Made by a program: the position numbers and the translations under genes. Shown piece by piece: positions 1-11,070 of a stretch of DNA of 64,000 nt. The notes under the pieces were generated by a model that searched no databases, was not told the DNA's origin, and worked only from the letters and a program-made list of their open reading frames with translations. The stretch comes from Saccharina japonica (Eukaryota > Sar > Phaeophyceae > Laminariales > Laminariaceae): positions 232,001 to 296,000 of the forward strand of contig MEHQ01003283.1 of NCBI GenBank assembly GCA_008828725.1, in the 5' to 3' direction. Position 1 is the first letter of the stretch, and every line of letters starts with the position of its first letter.

Positions 1-380
1 TCGTCAGAGTAAACGTGCATACATACGCCCGGGATAATGTCCACAGTAAGCCGGGAGGGAGGCGCAAATGTTCGGTTGTATTCGTTGCGGCCAATATTTT
101 CTCAACATGAATAGTCCTAGCTGACGAAGGAGAGGGGGTGAGAGGGGGGGATTCCTCAGATATCGGGTGCGTGTATGCCTCGGAAACCCTTTCTAGCCAA
201 ACCATCCGATCATCGACGTTGCATGGTGCATAACTGACGGCCACACAGGAGGGGGAAGCTCGTCAAGATACGAAGGTAGTGAATGTGTGTGTCGGGGACG
301 CTTCAATGTTCTATGGGAACGGAGCATGGCCGCTGCCTCGCGCACAGCTAACGAGGGACACAGAGCGATACAAGGGGAGG

Positions 381-410
381 GGGGGGGGGGGNNNNNNNNN
401 NNNNNNNNNN

Positions 411-442
<32 letters not shown>
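381..442. other. Poly-G run containing an assembly gap
   Basis: A run of about 50 G is interrupted by 19 N (392-410). The paralogous place in CTL-D (about 27743-27762) has a run of about 20 G. The gap length is therefore not trustworthy, and the proline/glycine-only translations across it are artefacts. A second small gap of two N lies at 5379-5380. Confidence 0.95.
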
Positions 443-444
<2 letters not shown>

Positions 445-3100
445 GCGCCAGAGGTGTTGGATGCCATGTATAGATATGTCGATGGTCCTTTCTAGGACTG
501 CGGGTGGTATTGGAGTAAATTATATTGAAGTCCGAGTTGTTCTGTCCGACGACGGCCAAGAAAATGCCAGTTGAAGTCATGCTTTATGCCTGTTTTCGTT
601 CGATTGCGTTAAGGGTTGTTTTAGTTCCATATTGCCTGTGAAAGAGATCTGCAATCGACATGCACATCGTTCGAGGAGATCAGTGCATCACCGGAAACAT
701 GAACCTCCATGATGAAGGTGGTTCGCCCAACCCGAGACCGACATTTCTATGCGCCATTCCTAAAAAATATACACTATACAAATTGTCGCACTAACCTGTA
801 GTTGCTGACTACGGGATCTCAATGGGTCAGGAATATTGAGCCAAACCGAGATACATCTACCGTGGAGTTGCCCTGATTCTGCATTACGGTTACCGCAGGC
901 GGTTTCCACAAGACGAATGGCCACTCGTTTTAGTGGCCATGTACCTCGACCAAAACCTGGACGAAGCTACACGGTTTGTTGGCCCAGAGAAACAAAAAAC
1001 ACTTCAATGGCGGTATATATTACACGATCGATCCGCACATCAAGCTGCAAAGGAGGCGGGAAGTCACTCGCGCGAGTGCCTCTGAACTTCCGAAATAAGG
1101 CCCAAAACATGCGTAAACATTGACCCCCCCCCTGCCCCAGCCACGCCGCTTTAACAGGTAAACCCGTTGGAACCGCACATCGATACTGCAAACACTCGCG
1201 ACTACAAGGGCTACGTATTTCACTTACCTTCCGTGAAGTTAAATCTGTATACGCTAACGAAGACAGCAGGGTACAGGAGCACATAGCTGACGGTGAACCG
1301 CAAACCAGTCATGACGAAATCCGCTGTCCAGGAGGCGTTCGAAAAGCTAGCGACGAGGAAGTGCAACGGCTTAAAAAGACAATCGATCGTGGCCACCTTG
1401 CTCAAGGACCTGATCCAATAACGTATGACATGACACGAACACGCAATAATTATGAAGCAGTGGTACGAGCATACGCGAGTGTGGCAAGCAGAAGCATCTA
1501 TGTCCTCACATAAACATGACTTCGGAAACATTATTTCGCGCAACCCGACCAAACATTCCAATGCTATAGTCCTAAAACATACATATCAGTAAAATGATAA
1601 TAGTATCCGGTGGTTACTCGCGTGAGGAGCTCAACTGGTCAAACAATATTGAGGCAAAACGTGGTAGCCCGACCGTGGGATTGCTCATGCATGTGTTAGA
1701 TCGTCGTGCAAAGGCCTGATCTAATTACGACCAAAAGGGCACGGAAAGCCAAAATGTATGTATGAGGCAATGTTGTCAGCATATGTAGGAGGGGACGAGG
1801 GGCACACCCGTCGGTGACACATACAGCTGTTAGCTCGTAGCGCAAGGACCTGGTCGGCGCACGAACAACGTAGAAATGCACGGGAGGGAGACTTTATACA
1901 AAACCGTGAACCTAGAGAACGAGAGAGAGGAGAACTAGCCGACCATACATAAATATCAAAGCTGAGGTCGATGCACAATCCCATGTGGGTCAGATATCCG
2001 ACGACAAAAGTTGGTTTCATACGAGTCGGAACCCAGCTCAACTGGGTACCCCCTTGGATGCAGAGCCCCTGTCCCAGTGACAAATGCCCAGGGTAACAAT
2101 TGCAACCACTAGTGCAACTTCAGTACCTGCCTTAGTACGGCTCACACCCCCAATGCCTGCCGCAGGACGTTTAAACCCAGACCCAGAAACCGTGCCCCCC
2201 TGCACCAATGCCCATCCTTACCCCAGCGAAGAGCGCATCACGCGGTGGAATGACTTCCATACGGGCTCCGTGTTGTCTGAGGAGGACCAGTGGGATGCCG
2301 CCGAACCAGCCACGGTAGCTGCCACGATGTTGGCGGCCACGCTCGAGCCCCACGATACGCTTGCCATCCAGAAATACAGGAGGGCAGCGCCCGGGGTGGT
2401 GTATTTGCAGTAGGAGAACTCGATGGCATCATCGCACTTACACGACAGGGCTTCCCACAGCCATGGACCCGTGCAATCGGAGGTCTCGTGAGTCGATGTC
2501 ACGGTCGTAAAGGCAGACATCGAGCCGGTATAAGCGATGACGCCCACGGCAACCCACATATACCGGATAACCGTCATGCAGAGGGCCCAACAGAGGATGT
2601 TTGGGGTGGATGTGACGGCCCGGGAGGCAACCTAGGCGCATACGGAAGCAGCGATATCAAGTAGTGGGGGGTTATGATATATACCAAATCGGCAGCAGTA
2701 ACCCATTGCGTGATATATATTTGAGCAGCGACTGGAGCGCAGCACATCCTTCACTGTTTACTCGGTTTTGTTTCTCCCTCTTGTCGTTTCTCGTTTGACT
2801 ATACGTCCAAAAAGCGGTAATAATGAGTACGAAAGCTCTACTCCACTTGCTGAACACTAACTAGTTAGGCGGTTTACACGTTACCAGTGCAAAGCTGTGC
2901 TATTACCTGCCAAGGGTGCACCCGCACGTTGCCTAAACAAACAAGGAGTACGATGTAGCCAAGATACTATCTCGAGCGCAGGGTACTGGACGTACAGGGC
3001 GGGCGGGTGGGAAAGTCGACCAACTGTATTGGACATGCTGTCGTCCCGTGTGCTACGAGCTCTCGCCGGTGCTACAACAACGGCCGTCTAGAGGGATGTA

Positions 3101-3464
3101 CATTATTTGACTTTTGCGTGGCACGTGCCGCGACACGTGTCGTGACATGTCGCGACGTGTCACGACATGCCGCGACACGCCACGGACGTGCCGCGATATG
3201 TCGCGACACGTGTCGCGACACGCCGCGACACGCCGCGGCACGTCGCGTCATGTCGCGACAGTCCACGGCGTGTCGCGGCGAGTGTTGCCGGGAGTATCGA
3301 GGGGAGTGTCGCCAACCCTAACCTAACCCTAACCCTAACCCTACGTGTCGCGGCTTGTCGCGACATGCTGCGGCATGTCGCGAAATGCCGCGGCACGTGT
3401 CGTGGCGTGCCGCGGCAGTGTTCGTGGCGTGTCGCGACACGTGCCACGAAAGAGTCAAATAATG
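3101..3464. mobile_element. Fold-back MITE with internal telomere repeats, copy 1
   Basis: The ends are inverted repeats beginning CATTATTTGACT and running on through CGTGGCACGTG into a degenerate GTGTCGCGACA array. TA dinucleotides flank both ends (3099-3100, 3465-3466), as expected for a Tc1/mariner-type insertion. The centre (3316-3343) holds CCCTAA repeats. The whole can fold into a long hairpin. It has no coding capacity; Arg/His/Cys-rich translations of the array are shadows. It lies between CTL exons 4 and 2, where exon 3 should be. Confidence 0.75.
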
Positions 3465-4619
3465 TAGATCCGTGGCCGTCTATGACCAGAGCAGCAGGTC
3501 TCCCAGCGGACGCTCTGACCAGGAATGGGTTGTGCTCTGTCGTATCGCACATTCATCCCCGTTTTTCCGAATTCCAACACGCCTTCACAAACACCACGTT
3601 CCTTACGGAATGTTACGTTTTCTCCCTCTTGTCATTTATTGTCCTCGATTGTTGTACTGAGTACTGAGTCATCGTTTTAGTGTGGCCACCTCTTTCTCAT
3701 CACGGCCTGTGCGAGGTGCCGTCGACCGCGATACGTGACACGCCGACGCCAGTCAGCCACCCGTATGCGACTACTGCACAGGCCACCAAAACCAACAAGG
3801 CACACGTCATAAGCACCCAGTACCGGCTGCCGGGTGAATCCCAGCCGCGTGTTTCCAGCGTCTTCCCTAGCACTGTGTATGCTGATGGGAAACAAAATAT
3901 CGCCTGATAAGGTGGCGGAGCGGTACGGAGATTACAAATAAAACGGGAGGGTTTAATTATAGACTCGGTGGAAGACGTTACACGTTTAACCGTTCGGTCG
4001 TGCCGAAAAATACGCAACATTTCATTTCAGCTTGTATGTGCAACATAAGTGGGGGGGCATCGGATGTCAATGTGTACAGCAGTCTGCGACATCTACGAAG
4101 GGTATACTTCGGGAGTATGCTCAAATGTGCCAAACTCCTTACACCGCGTAGCTCCAAAAATCGTACGTCCCATGTTCACACGACGCACCCGCTGCCGAAA
4201 ACACGCGGAGCTTGTCCCGTTCCGCCTTACAGAATACTATCCACAGCTTCTTGATGGAATCGATAACGGTTGACGGCGGGATTCGTGTGAATTTAGAGAC
4301 AACCAATACGAGCACGGATGGTGTGTTTTCGGCCGTTCACGAATAGTGGTTTTAGAGTGCGAGTACTCATTATGCTCCGCGCGTGTCTCGTGCTACTGGT
4401 ATTAATACTGCTACTCATGCAATCAAAACGTTCAAATGGCATTTCTTATCTCACGAAATACAGCTCTGACGTACGAAAGCTCTTCATGCATACGCCTCCC
4501 TTGTTGATTCCAGCATGTCGATATGATTCCGTGTCGAGTGGCATAACGCATTTATTGTTTGAGGGCCCGAATGTGAAATGTTGTGAATTATGCTGGAACT
4601 ACAGTAGTGCTATGCAGTT

Positions 4620-4900
4620 GTTACTGCAGTAGGACATCCTATGGAACGTCCCGTGGGACCTCCTTCAGGAAACATGACGTCCCGCGGGACATCCCATACG
4701 CCATCCACAGCAGCAGTGTAACATCTGGGACACCCGGGTACGTGGGCCAATCATGGACCGTCCCATGGGTGGCCCAATGGGGTGTCCCGTGAACGTATCA
4801 CCTCAGCACGTCCTTCTGGTCCTCCTACCCGTAGGACGTCCTACACGTCAACGTATGGGATGTCACATGGGATGTCACATGGGATGCATCCTACTACTAC
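4620..4900. repeat. Degenerate GGGACGTCC/CCATGGGA palindromic array, unit 1
   Basis: About 280 bp filled with imperfect, overlapping variants of GGGACGTCCCATGGGATGTC. The same kind of array occurs in the equivalent intron-1 position of the other CTL copies (10781-11061, 16300-16580, 46320-46720, 62525-62840). It is not a simple tandem repeat because spacing varies. Function unknown. Confidence 0.7.
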
Positions 4901-4909
4901 TCGTACTTC

Positions 4910-7410
4910 TACTACAGGGGTCCGCATCTGAGATAGACCTGTTATTTTTTTATTCTTCCGATACCTTTACTGAAAGAACAATGGCAACAAATCACACGCT
5001 GTTTGTGTTTCTAGAGTTTTCCTAGCTTCTTTCCCGCGCTGAGGGCTTGGCTGGGCGACTTTCTGAGTGGCTTTACCCCCAATAAGCCGGCCAAGCGGAG
5101 TCGATTGGCGAGATGGTGCTAAAAACAAAAGTTCGGGAACGCGAGAAAGACAAATATCAGCAAAGGAGTACTTTGTTTTTCAGCCACCTTTTCGAACGAC
5201 GTACGGATATACGTATTTTGGAGTTCTCACAGCGAACCAAATGGACGTTTTTTAGTTGTTTGTTCTTATCAGCACCGGAGGGCCCGAGAGCTATACCACG
5301 GAAGGCGCCTATGGTCGTAACTCAGATCCGGCCTCACGCATCAGACTGCCGACCACCCTCACCACTATGGTGGTGCCCNNTTTTATCGCGAGACGTTTTG
5401 GCCCTTTCTTCCCTCGTCGACTCGCGTCAAATTACGCCGACCCACGGTATGCACTATCAGGTTATTGTTTTAGGTTTCGTGAAAACAATTACGTTATCAC
5501 CACCGTCATCGTTGTGTCCCTCTTTCGCGAAATAAACGGATTACTACCGGTCCCCGTCTCCCAAACCGAGCCTTAAACCCGTTCCCAACCCCAAGTATGT
5601 GACGCGATACTCCGGCTCATACACCCGTGCGCTCTGTTCGCTCCAGCAGCTTTGCGTGCTGCTAAGTCGTATGGTAGATTGCAAGGAAGCTGCTAGGGAG
5701 AGTAGGGCCGTGGGAACATTTGACATTCATTCGCAGTTTCTATCTGTGTCTCTCAGCTGTGCATACTCTAAATAAGCCCAGCAAACTCGGAGTTCGAAGT
5801 ATACTTCCACCATGTGTGCACCGTGTCGACAATTGCATGCTCAGCTTGTTGCTGAGAATATTGACAGATGGGGTAGCGCGAGTGGGAGTTAAAGGTGATT
5901 TTGTCTGTGGGGGCAACTCTGCAATATATTTCGAGTTTCTGCAATGCGGAAACAATTCTGCAAGTACTTCGTGAACTTGCGGTATTTTCTGGTGTGTACT
6001 GCGAATATACTCGCAGTATTTCGAGGTTCTCGACGTACTTTGTGCAAATCCGGATTCGCAGGTAGTACAGCATTTCGGCGTCCGTTACTACTACTACTAC
6101 TGTGGATACTGCTTATGCTCCAAACATTTCGGGGTTCGATAATGCGAATACTGTGACTGTACTCGGTGTTCTACACTGCTTATACTCCCCGTCGGCACTC
6201 GCATTTTATTTGGGCTTCCGGTACTACTCATGATCGCGTTAACCGCCGCAGTATTTAGCCCGCCAATGTTTTAGTACTCTCAATACTCGGAGTACAAAGT
6301 GTTTAAAGCTCGCCTCTAAAATATGTAGTCGTGATTATCAATTTCTGACTATAATAGGCAATAACGGGTTAGGTCGCTTCAACATATTAATCAGTTTTCC
6401 TCGCGTAGTATTCTTGTTTTTTTTTTTTTATGGTTTGGACGACACCAGGAGGAGGAAGAGTGTTTCGTGCGTGTGGAGTTGACGGTGTACTCGTTTTTTT
6501 GTTGTTGATTTTGTTCATGGCTTTGGCGTTTTTGCGGTCATCGCCGGGAGGCGGTTGGGACGGTTTCTCAGATACGCCCACCCCCCGTTGACGGGAACAA
6601 GAAAAACAGTAAGTTGGTGCTCAGGCATATCACACGTTTACCCAGATCGGTAGGCGACCCCCAACACCATGTAGGTGTGATATTTAGAGGGGCGAAAACT
6701 GGTTCGGTCCGAGGTTGCTGCGTCAGAAAGTGTCGGGCTCAATAACGAACCGTGTTTCATTCAGTTTTGACGTTATTGGATTGCGTGAAGGATTACCTAC
6801 TACGAGTATATCTATCGACGTTGAGCCCATCAGCAGGCATCGAACGGGTAGTTGGCATGGAATAGCAAATACTGCTTATCGAGCTATAAAAGTCTTCAGC
6901 TCTCTTGCGATCATTGTTAATTGCGTCAGGGATCGCTTGATTTGTTTTGCTCCGGGCCCTTGGCATCGAAGACTGCCGTTTTCAATACATTTGTATTTAG
7001 TATTTAGCCTGCAAGCCGCGGGGTCTTAATCTTCGTCGGCGGCCGTCACTAGGCCGCCAGCGGAGCGCCCTTGTATGGGTATACCGCTGTCTGTTCTTCT
7101 GTTGTTTGGTACTTACCGTCAGTATTTTTCATTATGAATATATACGAACCAAACTTTATTGTTGAAGTCGAACAGCAGCACAGGACGCTCTATAGGAAAC
7201 AAGGTATGATGATAACCCAGTCCTGAGATTTACAGGGAACAACCGATATAAAATGAAGGTACTGCTGTAGTAGAACGAGTCGCCTTTACCGCAATTCTGA
7301 ATTATTATATAGGATACAGTATAGAAATCGGGGACTTGGTTGTGGCCCGCGTGTGGTTCCAGTGTTATGAGACCGAATATTGAGAAAAACGCCGAAAACA
7401 CTACTTTAGA
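4910..7410. other. No recognisable gene (unit 1 distal part)
   Basis: About 2.5 kb without homology to the CTL-D/E flanks. CTL exon 1, expected in this direction, is not here. Short open frames exist (6387-6581 minus, Lys/Pro-rich, 64 codons; 6715-7029 plus, 104 codons) and are kept in the other two units, but those units are so similar that conservation is no evidence for coding. An A-run changes length inside the first frame among the copies. The stretch is rich in GTACT and TACTACTG motifs. Confidence 0.5.
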
Positions 7411-7440
7411 CCCTAACCCTAACCCTAACCCTAACCCTAA
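7411..7440 (+). repeat. Interstitial telomere tract, five CCCTAA units
   Basis: Five perfect CCCTAA repeats end exactly where unit 2 begins. On the plus strand this is the orientation of a left chromosome end capping the sequence to its right, and that sequence is a CTL gene cut inside intron 4. Confidence 0.95.
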
Positions 7441-9026
7441 CATGACTTCGGAAACATTATTTCGCGCAACCCGACCAAACATTCCAATGCTATAGTCCTA
7501 AAACATACATATCAGTAAAATGATAATAGTATCCGGTGGTTACTCGCGTGAGGAGCTCAACTGGTCAAACAATATTGAGGCAAAACGTGGTAGCCCGACC
7601 GTGGGATTGCTCATGCATGTGTTAGATCGTCGTGCAAAGGCCTGATCTAATTACGACCAAAAGGGCACGGAAAGCCAAAATGTATGTATGAGGCAATGTT
7701 GTCAGCATATGTAGGAGGGGACGAGGGGCACACCCGTCGGTGACACATACAGCTGTTAGCTCGTAGCGCAAGGACCTGGTCGGCGCACGAACAACGTAGA
7801 AATGCACGGGAGGGAGACTTTATACAAAACCGTGAACCTAGAGAACGAGAGAGAGGAGAACTAGCCGACCATACATAAATATCAAAGCTGAGGTCGATGC
7901 ACAATCCCATGTGGGTCAGATATCCGACGACAAAAGTTGGTTTCATACGAGTCGGAACCCAGCTCAACTGGGTACCCCCTTGGATGCAGAGCCCCTGTCC
8001 CAGTGACAAATGCCCAGGGTAACAATTGCAACCACTAGTGCAACTTCAGTACCTGCCTTAGTACGGCTCACACCCCCAATGCCTGCCGCAGGACGTTTAA
8101 ACCCAGACCCAGAAACCGTGCCCCCCTGCACCAATGCCCATCCTTACCCCAGCGAAGAGCGCATCACGCGGTGGAATGACTTCCATACGGGCTCCGTGTT
8201 GTCTGAGGAGGACCAGTGGGATGCCGCCGAACCAGCCACGGTAGCTGCCACGATGTTGGCGGCCACGCTCGAGCCCCACGATACGCTTGCCATCCAGAAA
8301 TACAGGAGGGCAGCGCCCGGGGTGGTGTATTTGCAGTAGGAGAACTCGATGGCATCATCGCACTTACACGACAGGGCTTCCCACAGCCATGGACCCGTGC
8401 AATCGGAGGTCTCGTGAGTCGATGTCACGGTCGTAAAGGCAGACATCGAGCCGGTATAAGCGATGACGCCCACGGCAACCCACATATACCGGATAACCGT
8501 CATGCAGAGGGCCCAACAGAGGATGTTTGGGGTGGATGTGACGGCCCGGGAGGCAACCTAGGCGCATACGGAAGCAGCGATATCAAGTAGTGGGGGGTTA
8601 TGATATATACCAAATCGGCAGCAGTAACCCATTGCGTGATATATATTTGAGCAGCGACTGGAGCGCAGCACATCCTTCACTGTTTACTCGGTTTTGTTTC
8701 TCCCTCTTGTCGTTTCTCGTTTGACTATACGTCCAAAAAGCGGTAATAATGAGTACGAAAGCTCTACTCCACTTGCTGAACACTAACTAGTTAGGCGGTT
8801 TACACGTTACCAGTGCAAAGCTGTGCTATTACCTGCCAAGGGTGCACCCGCACGTTGCCTAAACAAACAAGGAGTACGATGTAGCCAAGATACTATCTCG
8901 AGCGCAGGGTACTGGACGTACAGGGCGGGCGGGTGGGAAAGTCGACCAACTGTATTGGACATGCTGTCGTCCCGTGTGCTACGAGCTCTCGCCGGTGCTA
9001 CAACAACGGCCGTCTAGAGGGATGTA

Positions 9027-9390
9027 CATTATTTGACTTTTGCGTGGCACGTGCCGCGACACGTGTCGTGACATGTCGCGACGTGTCACGACATGCCGCG
9101 ACACGCCACGGACGTGCCGCGATATGTCGCGACACGTGTCGCGACACGCCGCGACACGCCGCGGCACGTCGCGTCATGTCGCGACAGTCCACGGCGTGTC
9201 GCGGCGAGTGTTGCCGGGAGTATCGAGGGGAGTGTCGCCAACCCTAACCTAACCCTAACCCTAACCCTACGTGTCGCGGCTTGTCGCGACATGCTGCGGC
9301 ATGTCGCGAAATGCCGCGGCACGTGTCGTGGCGTGCCGCGGCAGTGTTCGTGGCGTGTCGCGACACGTGCCACGAAAGAGTCAAATAATG
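9027..9390. mobile_element. Fold-back MITE with internal telomere repeats, copy 2
   Basis: Same element as 3101-3464: CATTATTTGACT inverted ends, flanking TA, a GTGTCGCGACA array and a central CCCTAA tract. It was carried by the segmental duplication and is not an independent insertion. Confidence 0.75.
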
Positions 9391-9673
9391 TAGATCCGTG
9401 GCCGTCTATGACCAGAGCAGCAGGTCTCCCAGCGGACGCTCTGACCAGGAATGGGTTGTGCTCTGTCGTATCGCACATTCATCCCCGTTTTTCCGAATTC
9501 CAACACGCCTTCACAAACACCACGTTCCTTACGGAATGTTACGTTTTCTCCCTCTTGTCATTTATTGTCTCGATTGTTGTACTGGTACGTTTTGATGTGG
9601 CCACCTCTTCTCACCTTCGGGGCCGTCAGGTCGTGACACGCGATCAGCAGCGCTCCCGATACCGTACATGCCA

Positions 9674-9943
9674 GACTGGTGCTACGGTAGGGGGGTCATA
9701 TATAGGTGCTTGTTTTTCACCTGCACAGAGCCACTCGGCCGGGTGACTGCTTTACTGCGTTGTACTCATAAGTTTTTTTTTCGTTTTTTTTTGTTTTATA
9801 TACACCGCCATTGGAGGATTTGTTACGTGACGCGAACAAAATATGTTTAGGTCCAATTTTTTAGTTATATTCGGAGCCACTCGTCCGAGTGGCCAAAACC
9901 CGGTAGTGAAAACGTGGGTACCCCCCCTATCGTAGCACCAGTC
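9674..9943. mobile_element. MITE inserted in CTL-B exon 2
   Basis: Inverted ends GACTGGTGCTACGGTAGGGG and CCCCTATCGTAGCACCAGTC flank 270 bp without an open frame. The 4-bp duplication GCCA lies at 9670-9673 and 9944-9947. The empty site is present in CTL-C (reverse complement near 17409), where ACATGCCACCAAAAC is uninterrupted. The insertion is younger than the unit duplication. The interior resembles parts of the CTL exon 6 region (CGCCATTG, ACTCGTCCGAGTGG), so it may have captured or been built from that sequence. Confidence 0.88.
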
Positions 9944-10780
9944 GCCACCAAAACCAACAAGGCACACGTCATAAGCACCCAGTACCGGCTGCCGGGTGAA
10001 TCCCAGCCGCGTGTTTCCAGCGTCTTCCCTAGCACTGGTATGCTGATGGGAAACAAAATATCGCCTGATAAGGTGGCGGAGCGGTACGGAGATTACAAAT
10101 AAAACGGGAGGGTTTAATTATAGACTCGGTGGAAGACGTTACACGTTTAACCGTTCGGTCGTGCCGAAAAATACGCAACACTTCATTTCAGCTTGTATGT
10201 GCAACATAAGTGGGGGGGCATCGGATGTCAATGTGTACAGCAGTCTGCGACATCTACGAAGGGTATACTTCGGGAGTATGCTCAAATGTGCCAAACTCCT
10301 TACACCGCGTAGCTCCAAAAATCGTACGTCCCATGTTCACACGACGCACCCGCTGCCGAAAACACGCGGAGCTTGTCCCGTTCCGCCTTACAGAATACTA
10401 TCCACAGCTTCTTGATGGAATCGATAACGGTTGACGGCGGGATTCGTGTGAATTTAGAGACAACCAATACGAGCACGGATGGTGTGTTTTCGGCCGTTCA
10501 CGAATAGTGGTTTTAGAGTGCGAGTACTCATTATGCTCCGCGCGTGTCTCGTGCTACTGGTATTAATACTGCTACTCATGCAATCAAAACGTTCAAATGG
10601 CATTTCTTATCTCACGAAATACAGCTCTGACGTACGAAAGCTCTTCATGCATACGCCTCCCTTGTTGATTCCAGCATGTCGATATGATTCCGTGTCGAGT
10701 GGCATAACGCATTTATTGTTTGAGGGCCCGAATGTGAAATGTTGTGAATTATGCTGGAACTACAGTAGTGCTATGCAGTT

Positions 10781-11061
10781 GTTACTGCAGTAGGACATCC
10801 TATGGAACGTCCCGTGGGACCTCCTTCAGGAAACATGACGTCCCGCGGGACATCCCATACGCCATCCACAGCAGCAGTGTAACATCTGGGACACCCGGGT
10901 ACGTGGGCCAATCATGGACCGTCCCATGGGTGGCCCAATGGGGTGTCCCGTGAACGTATCACCTCAGCACGTCCTTCTGGTCCTCCTACCCGTAGGACGT
11001 CCTACACGTCAACGTATGGGATGTCACATGGGATGTCACATGGGATGCATCCTACTACTAC
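10781..11061. repeat. GGGACGTCC-type array, unit 2
   Basis: Same degenerate palindromic array as 4620-4900, carried by the duplication. Confidence 0.7.
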
Positions 11062-11070
11062 TCGTACTTC

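Larger units (their letters stand above)
1..3903 (-). pseudogene. CTL-A: choline transporter-like (SLC44/CTL) gene copy, 3' end off the window, exon 3 missing
   Basis: Read on minus, exon 2 starts at 3903 after a TTATCAG acceptor, exon 4 is 2222-2631 (acceptor CCTAG, donor GTAAGG), exon 5 ends at 1228 before GTAAGT and exon 6 starts at 1079. Exons 7 and 8 lie beyond the left edge. Exon 4 carries the CTL core: a joint peptide VASRAVTSTP, a membrane segment, a Cys-rich loop (SDCTG, SCKCDD, SYCKY) and WGSSVAANIVAATVAGS. Exon 3 found in CTL-D/E is absent; a 364 bp fold-back element lies in that interval. The last third of exon 2 (about 3706-3783) differs completely from CTL-B/C and no good donor remains. 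The first exon is not visible upstream. Bases 1-1512 nearly equal the CTL-D exon 5-6 region, while 1515 onward equals CTL-B/C, so the copy is mosaic. Probably a pseudogene. Confidence 0.6.
1515..7410 (+). repeat. Segmental duplication unit 1 (~5.9 kb)
   Basis: Nearly base-for-base the same as 7441-13564 (offset 5926 up to about 9.6 kb) and as the reverse complement of 13854-19653. It starts at CATGACTTCGG inside CTL intron 4 and ends at a CCCTAA tract. It contains exons 4 and 2 of a CTL copy, a fold-back element, a GGGACGTCC-type array and about 2.5 kb without a recognisable gene. Differences between units are mostly single bases and small indels, plus the MITE in unit 2 and the divergent exon 2 patch in unit 1. 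Confidence 0.93.
7441..10064 (-). pseudogene. CTL-B: truncated choline transporter-like gene copy with a MITE in exon 2
   Basis: Only two exons remain. Exon 2 spans 9615-10064 but is split by a 270 bp MITE (9674-9943) and has lost one base near 10036 (AGCACTGGTATG against AGCACTGTGTATG in CTL-A). Exon 4 is 8148-8557 and intact, with acceptor CCTAG and donor GTAAGG. Exon 3 is missing as in CTL-A and C. Exons 5-8 are absent because the copy stops at 7441, directly against a telomere tract. Exon 1 was not found. This is a clear pseudogene. Confidence 0.75.

Noticed and set aside
281..580. Gly-rich and Pro-rich proteins across the poly-G run and N gap
   Set aside because: Homopolymer and gap artefact; the CTL-D counterpart has a shorter run.
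2084..2413. 109-codon plus-strand frame repeated in all units (also antisense of exon 4 in CTL-D)
   Set aside because: It is the antisense shadow of CTL exon 4; the minus strand has the splice sites and the family motifs.
3101..3464. Open frames on both strands rich in Arg, His, Cys and Thr (CRDTSRHV-like words)
   Set aside because: They are translations of the degenerate GTGTCGCGACA array in all frames; no codon bias and no start or splice support.
3100..3470. CRISPR-like array
   Set aside because: Repeats are degenerate, without regular spacers, inside a MITE with TA flanks in a eukaryotic context.
6387..7029. A Lys/Pro-rich 64-codon frame and a 104-codon frame present in all three units
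   Set aside because: The units are almost identical DNA, so sharing does not show selection; an A-run changes length between copies, and no splice or promoter signal is seen.
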